DNA of 64,000 nt from Mesonia sp008017825 (GTDB taxonomy: Bacteria; Bacteroidota; Bacteroidia; Flavobacteriales; Flavobacteriaceae): assembly GCF_008017825.1 (NCBI RefSeq), contig NZ_VRLS01000094.1, forward strand, positions 62,001 through 126,000, in the 5' to 3' direction. Below the pieces are notes generated by a model that worked only from the letters and a program-made list of their open reading frames with translations, did not search any database and had not been told where the DNA came from. The position numbers and the translations under genes were made by a program. This document shows, in pieces, positions 61,388-64,000 of this stretch. Position 1 is the first letter of the stretch, and each line of letters begins with the position of its first letter.

Positions 61388-62647
61388 TTATTCTCCCATA
61401 GCTGCTGCAACTGCGGCAGACATTCTTTTATATGTTCCATTTTCTAATCTTTCTCTAATCGCACCAAAAGCATCTAAAGTTTCCTCTACATCTTTCAACG
61501 TATGAGATGCTGTAGGAATCATCCTTAAAAGAATTAATCCTTTAGGAATTACTGGATAAACTACGATTGAGCAAAACACTCCGTGATTCTCTCTTAAATC
61601 TTTAACTAAAGCCATAGCTTCAGGAATACTTCCTTTTAAATAAACTGGAGTTACACAACTTTGCGTGGTACCAATATCAAAACCACGATCTTTAAGACCA
61701 TTTTGTAATGCGTTTACATTTTCCCAAAGTTTTTCTTTTAACTCTGGCATGGTTCTCAACATATCCAAACGTTTTAAAGCGCCTTCTACCAATTGCATTT
61801 GCAATGACTTGGCAAACATTTGAGACCTTAAATTGTATTTTAGGTAATCAATCACTTCTTGATCGGCTGCTATAAAAGCACCTGTACTTGCCATAGATTT
61901 AGCAAAGGTCGCAAAGTAAACATCTATATCATCTTGTACACCTTGCTCCTCTCCTGCTCCCGCACCTGTTTTTCCTAAAGTTCCAAAACCGTGAGCATCA
62001 TCTACAAACAATCTAAAGTTATATTTCTTTTTAAGCTCTACAATCTCTTTTAACTTTCCTTGCTCTCCTCGCATTCCAAAAACACCTTCAGAAATCAGAA
62101 GAATACCTCCCCCGGTTTGTTCAGCTATCTTTTCGGCTCTTTGCAGGTTTTTTTCGATACTTGCTACATCGTTATGCTTGTAAGTAAATCTTTTTCCTAA
62201 ATGCAATCGTACTCCATCAATAATACAAGCGTGTGCATCTACATCATAGACAATAACATCATCTTTACCTACTAATGCATCGATAGTAGAAACCATCCCT
62301 TGATAACCGAAATTCAATAAATAAGAAGCTTCTTTATTTACAAATTCAGCTAACTCATTTTGCAATTGTTCGTGTAAGTGAGTGTGACCACTCATCATAC
62401 GAGCTCCCATTGGATAAGCCGAACCGTATTTTGCACCAGCCTCTGCATCTACCTTTCTTACTTCTGGGTGATTCGCAAGTCCTAAATAATCATTTACACT
62501 CCAAGTAATTACTTCTTTTCCTTGAAATTTCATTCGGTTACTAATTTCTCCTTCTAATTTAGGAAAAACAAAATACCCTTCTGCTTGTTCTGCCCATTTT
62601 CCTAATGGTCCTTTGTCTCTATATATTTTATCGAATAAATCTTTCAT
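61388..62647 (-). CDS. PLP-dependent alpha-oxoamine synthase, probable cysteate fatty-acyltransferase (CapB/SPT-like)
   Basis: 419 residues of the AONS/KBL/serine-palmitoyltransferase family: V-N-D-Y-L-G-L-A-N-H-P, G-A-R-M-M-S-G, V-D-D-A-H-G-F-G-T-L-G-K-T-G-A and T-F-A-K-S-M-A-S-T-G-A-F with the PLP lysine. These enzymes condense an amino acid with an acyl thioester. In sulfonolipid-producing Bacteroidota the homologue joins L-cysteate to a fatty acyl group (capnine pathway). The neighbouring cysteine-synthase-like gene would supply cysteate, which makes that assignment more likely than plain serine palmitoyltransferase or Kbl. Substrate not provable by eye. Confidence 0.75.
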   Translation of the reverse strand: MKDLFDKIYRDKGPLGKWAEQAEGYFVFPKLEGEISNRMKFQGKEVITWSVNDYLGLANHPEVRKVDAEAGAKYGSAYPMGARMMSGHTHLHEQLQNELAEFVNKEASYLLNFGYQGMVSTIDALVGKDDVIVYDVDAHACIIDGVRLHLGKRFTYKHNDVASIEKNLQRAEKIAEQTGGGILLISEGVFGMRGEQGKLKEIVELKKKYNFRLFVDDAHGFGTLGKTGAGAGEEQGVQDDIDVYFATFAKSMASTGAFIAADQEVIDYLKYNLRSQMFAKSLQMQLVEGALKRLDMLRTMPELKEKLWENVNALQNGLKDRGFDIGTTQSCVTPVYLKGSIPEAMALVKDLRENHGVFCSIVVYPVIPKGLILLRMIPTASHTLKDVEETLDAFGAIRERLENGTYKRMSAAVAAAMGE

Positions 62648-62746
62648 AAAAAAATTTTAATACAACTTAACGCGCAAAAATAATGAATAAAATGTAATGA
62701 TACAGCTTACTTACATTATTTCAATTCACTAAGTTATAAACAAAAC

Positions 62747-62771
62747 AAAAGCATCCTTTTGGGATGCTTTT
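62747..62771 (-). terminator. Hairpin between the cysteate-synthase-like and AONS-family genes
   Basis: AAAAGCATCC-ttttg-GGATGCTTTT, perfect 10-bp arms with U run, in the 143-bp gap 20 bp after the upstream gene. The two pathway genes may therefore be separate transcripts or be attenuated relative to each other. Confidence 0.8.
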
Positions 62772-62790
62772 ACTTTATAAGGTTATTATA

Positions 62791-63831
62791 TTATTTAATA
62801 AATTCTATTTTTTCGGCATCGACATTGTTTTCACTATCTGAAAAGCCTTGATCGTGCATCCATTGATCACTATATATCTTACTCATATAACGCGATCCGT
62901 GATCTGGAAAAATAATCACCACTCTAGAGTTTTCATCAAACTCTCCTTCTTCTGCTAATTGTTTAACTCCTTGAAATGCTGCTCCACTAGTATAACCAAC
63001 AAACATTCCTTCAGTTTTAGCAATATACCTTGCGGTATGCGCACTTTCTTCATCAGAAACTTTAATAAAGCGGTCTATCGTATCAAAATCTGTTGCGGTA
63101 GGAATTAAATTTTTCCCTAAACCTTCAATTCGGTATGGGTAAATTTCATCTGCATCAAACTCCCTTGTTTCATGATATTTTTTGAGAACAGATCCGTAAG
63201 CATCAATTCCTATCACTTTAACTTGAGGGTTTTGTTCTTTTAAATAACGTGCAGTTCCAGAAATGGTTCCTCCTGTTCCGCTACAAGCGATTAGATGCGT
63301 AATTTTTCCTTCGGTTTGTTTCCAGATTTCTGGTCCTGTTGTTTTAAAATGAGCATCCATATTCAACTCATTAAAATATTGATTGATATAAACCGAACCT
63401 TTTATTTCTTGATGTAATCTTTTTGCTACTTGATAATAGGAACGCGGATCATCAGCCGATACATTTGCTGGACAAACATATACTTTTGCTCCCATCGTTT
63501 TTAACATGTCTATCTTATCGGAAGAAGACTTTGAACTAACGGCTAAAATACAGTCATAACCTTTAATTACAGAAACCATAGCTATACTAAAACCCGTATT
63601 TCCTGAAGTAGTTTCTATGATTGTATCACCTGGTTTTAAAATTCCTTTCCTCTCTGCCTCTTCAATTATATATAACGCAATCCTATCTTTGGTAGAATGT
63701 CCTGGATTAAAAGCTTCCACTTTTGCAAAAAATTCTCCTTTAATGTCTTGGGTTATACGGTTTAATTTAACTAGAGGGGTGTCTCCTATTAATTCTAAGA
63801 CGTTATTATAAACCTGTAAGTCTTCTTTCAT
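62791..63831 (-). CDS. PLP-dependent cysteine-synthase-family protein, probable cysteate synthase (CapA-like)
   Basis: 346 residues, fold type II PLP enzyme. The PLP lysine sits in P-G-H-S-T-K-D-R (about 42-49, in place of G-S-V-K-D-R), with T-T-S-G-N-T-G-F-S and C-S-G-T-G-G-T-I-S-G for the cofactor phosphate. It is longer than OASS and lacks CBS domains. In capnine biosynthesis a homologue makes L-cysteate from O-phosphoserine and sulfite, and the AONS-family gene directly downstream fits. The alternative is cysteine or cystathionine synthesis. Confidence 0.75.
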   Translation of the reverse strand: MKEDLQVYNNVLELIGDTPLVKLNRITQDIKGEFFAKVEAFNPGHSTKDRIALYIIEEAERKGILKPGDTIIETTSGNTGFSIAMVSVIKGYDCILAVSSKSSSDKIDMLKTMGAKVYVCPANVSADDPRSYYQVAKRLHQEIKGSVYINQYFNELNMDAHFKTTGPEIWKQTEGKITHLIACSGTGGTISGTARYLKEQNPQVKVIGIDAYGSVLKKYHETREFDADEIYPYRIEGLGKNLIPTATDFDTIDRFIKVSDEESAHTARYIAKTEGMFVGYTSGAAFQGVKQLAEEGEFDENSRVVIIFPDHGSRYMSKIYSDQWMHDQGFSDSENNVDAEKIEFIK

Positions 63832-63910
63832 ATAATGAAATTCTTATTAAAAAATGCGTTATTTACTTTTAACAAATAAGCAAAACACCGCAAATTTACA
63901 TTATTTTTTT

Positions 63911-64000
63911 TAATTATAAATTTTTCCTTCCAAGTCTAATAAAAAAGCATAGTCTTCAGCTACTTCTTTTAAAGCTTCAAATCGTCCTGAAGCACCGCCG
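63911..64000 (-). CDS. C-terminal fragment of an unidentified protein, cut by window edge
   Basis: Minus-strand reading ends R-F-E-A-L-K-E-V-A-E-D-Y-A-F-L-L-D-L-E-G-K-I-Y-N-stop, helical and acidic. Protein character is good but the piece is too short to name. It is about 80 bp upstream of the cysteate-synthase-like start and on the same strand. The stop coordinate could be off by one base. Confidence 0.45.

Overview
The window reads as the chromosome of a low-GC marine-type Bacteroidota, most likely Flavobacteriaceae. The evidence is protein style (CzcA fused to TolC, TamL lipoprotein beside TamB, BfmA/MobB mobilization genes, a sulfonolipid-type PLP enzyme pair), TANNTTTG-type promoters and the lack of strong Shine-Dalgarno sites. 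Nearly everything between 16.2 and 40 kb is on the minus strand.

Region 1 (1-15536) is the end of an integrative mobile element. It carries a metal-resistance cargo: a Fur-family regulator cut by the window edge, a PII-like protein, a CzcB adaptor, a CzcA pump fused to its TolC-type outer-membrane factor, and a small His/Cys membrane protein. A mobilization module (coupling ATPase, relaxase, BfmA) follows. Next comes a hairpin-rich candidate oriT, then a leading-region-like block (ssb, DUF6876-like, DUF932 and small unknown genes) transcribed back toward that oriT. Between DUF932 and ssb lies a 640-bp non-coding zone. It holds two tandem, diverged copies of one folded unit in which the stems are kept although their sequences differ. 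This is the best candidate here for an undescribed functional element. An IS110-family insertion and a 19-bp match to the 3' end of a proline tRNA, followed by an intact-looking terminator, mark the element's right boundary.

Region 2 (15.6-43 kb) is a dense accessory island of small-molecule redox and detoxification enzymes: five short-chain dehydrogenases plus an NmrA-like protein, two quinone-oxidoreductase-type MDRs, a nitroreductase, EthD, AhpD-like, DsbA-like, a HAD dehalogenase, a metallo-beta-lactamase-fold hydrolase, and one clear and one possible 2OG-Fe(II) oxygenase. They are interleaved with TetR, LysR and ArsR regulators, four intact AraC regulators, one frameshifted AraC and one AraC relic, and the block ends in a Kef-type K+/H+ antiporter. 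Several regulators have perfect inverted repeats beside them that look like operators. The block also contains broken genes: an AraC pseudogene, an internally deleted enoyl-CoA hydratase, a dehalogenase whose Tat signal is cut off by a one-base frameshift, and two relics next to the att site.

Region 3 (43-64 kb) looks like core chromosome: a methyltransferase, the TamL/TamB pair, a large outer-membrane protein with a degenerate phosphoesterase head and a BamA-like barrel, a PepSY membrane protein, aconitase, an FMN reductase, a succinate-semialdehyde-type dehydrogenase, and a cysteate-synthase-like plus AONS-family pair that probably makes sulfonolipid precursors. All product names rest on reading motifs and family resemblance by eye; no database search was possible.
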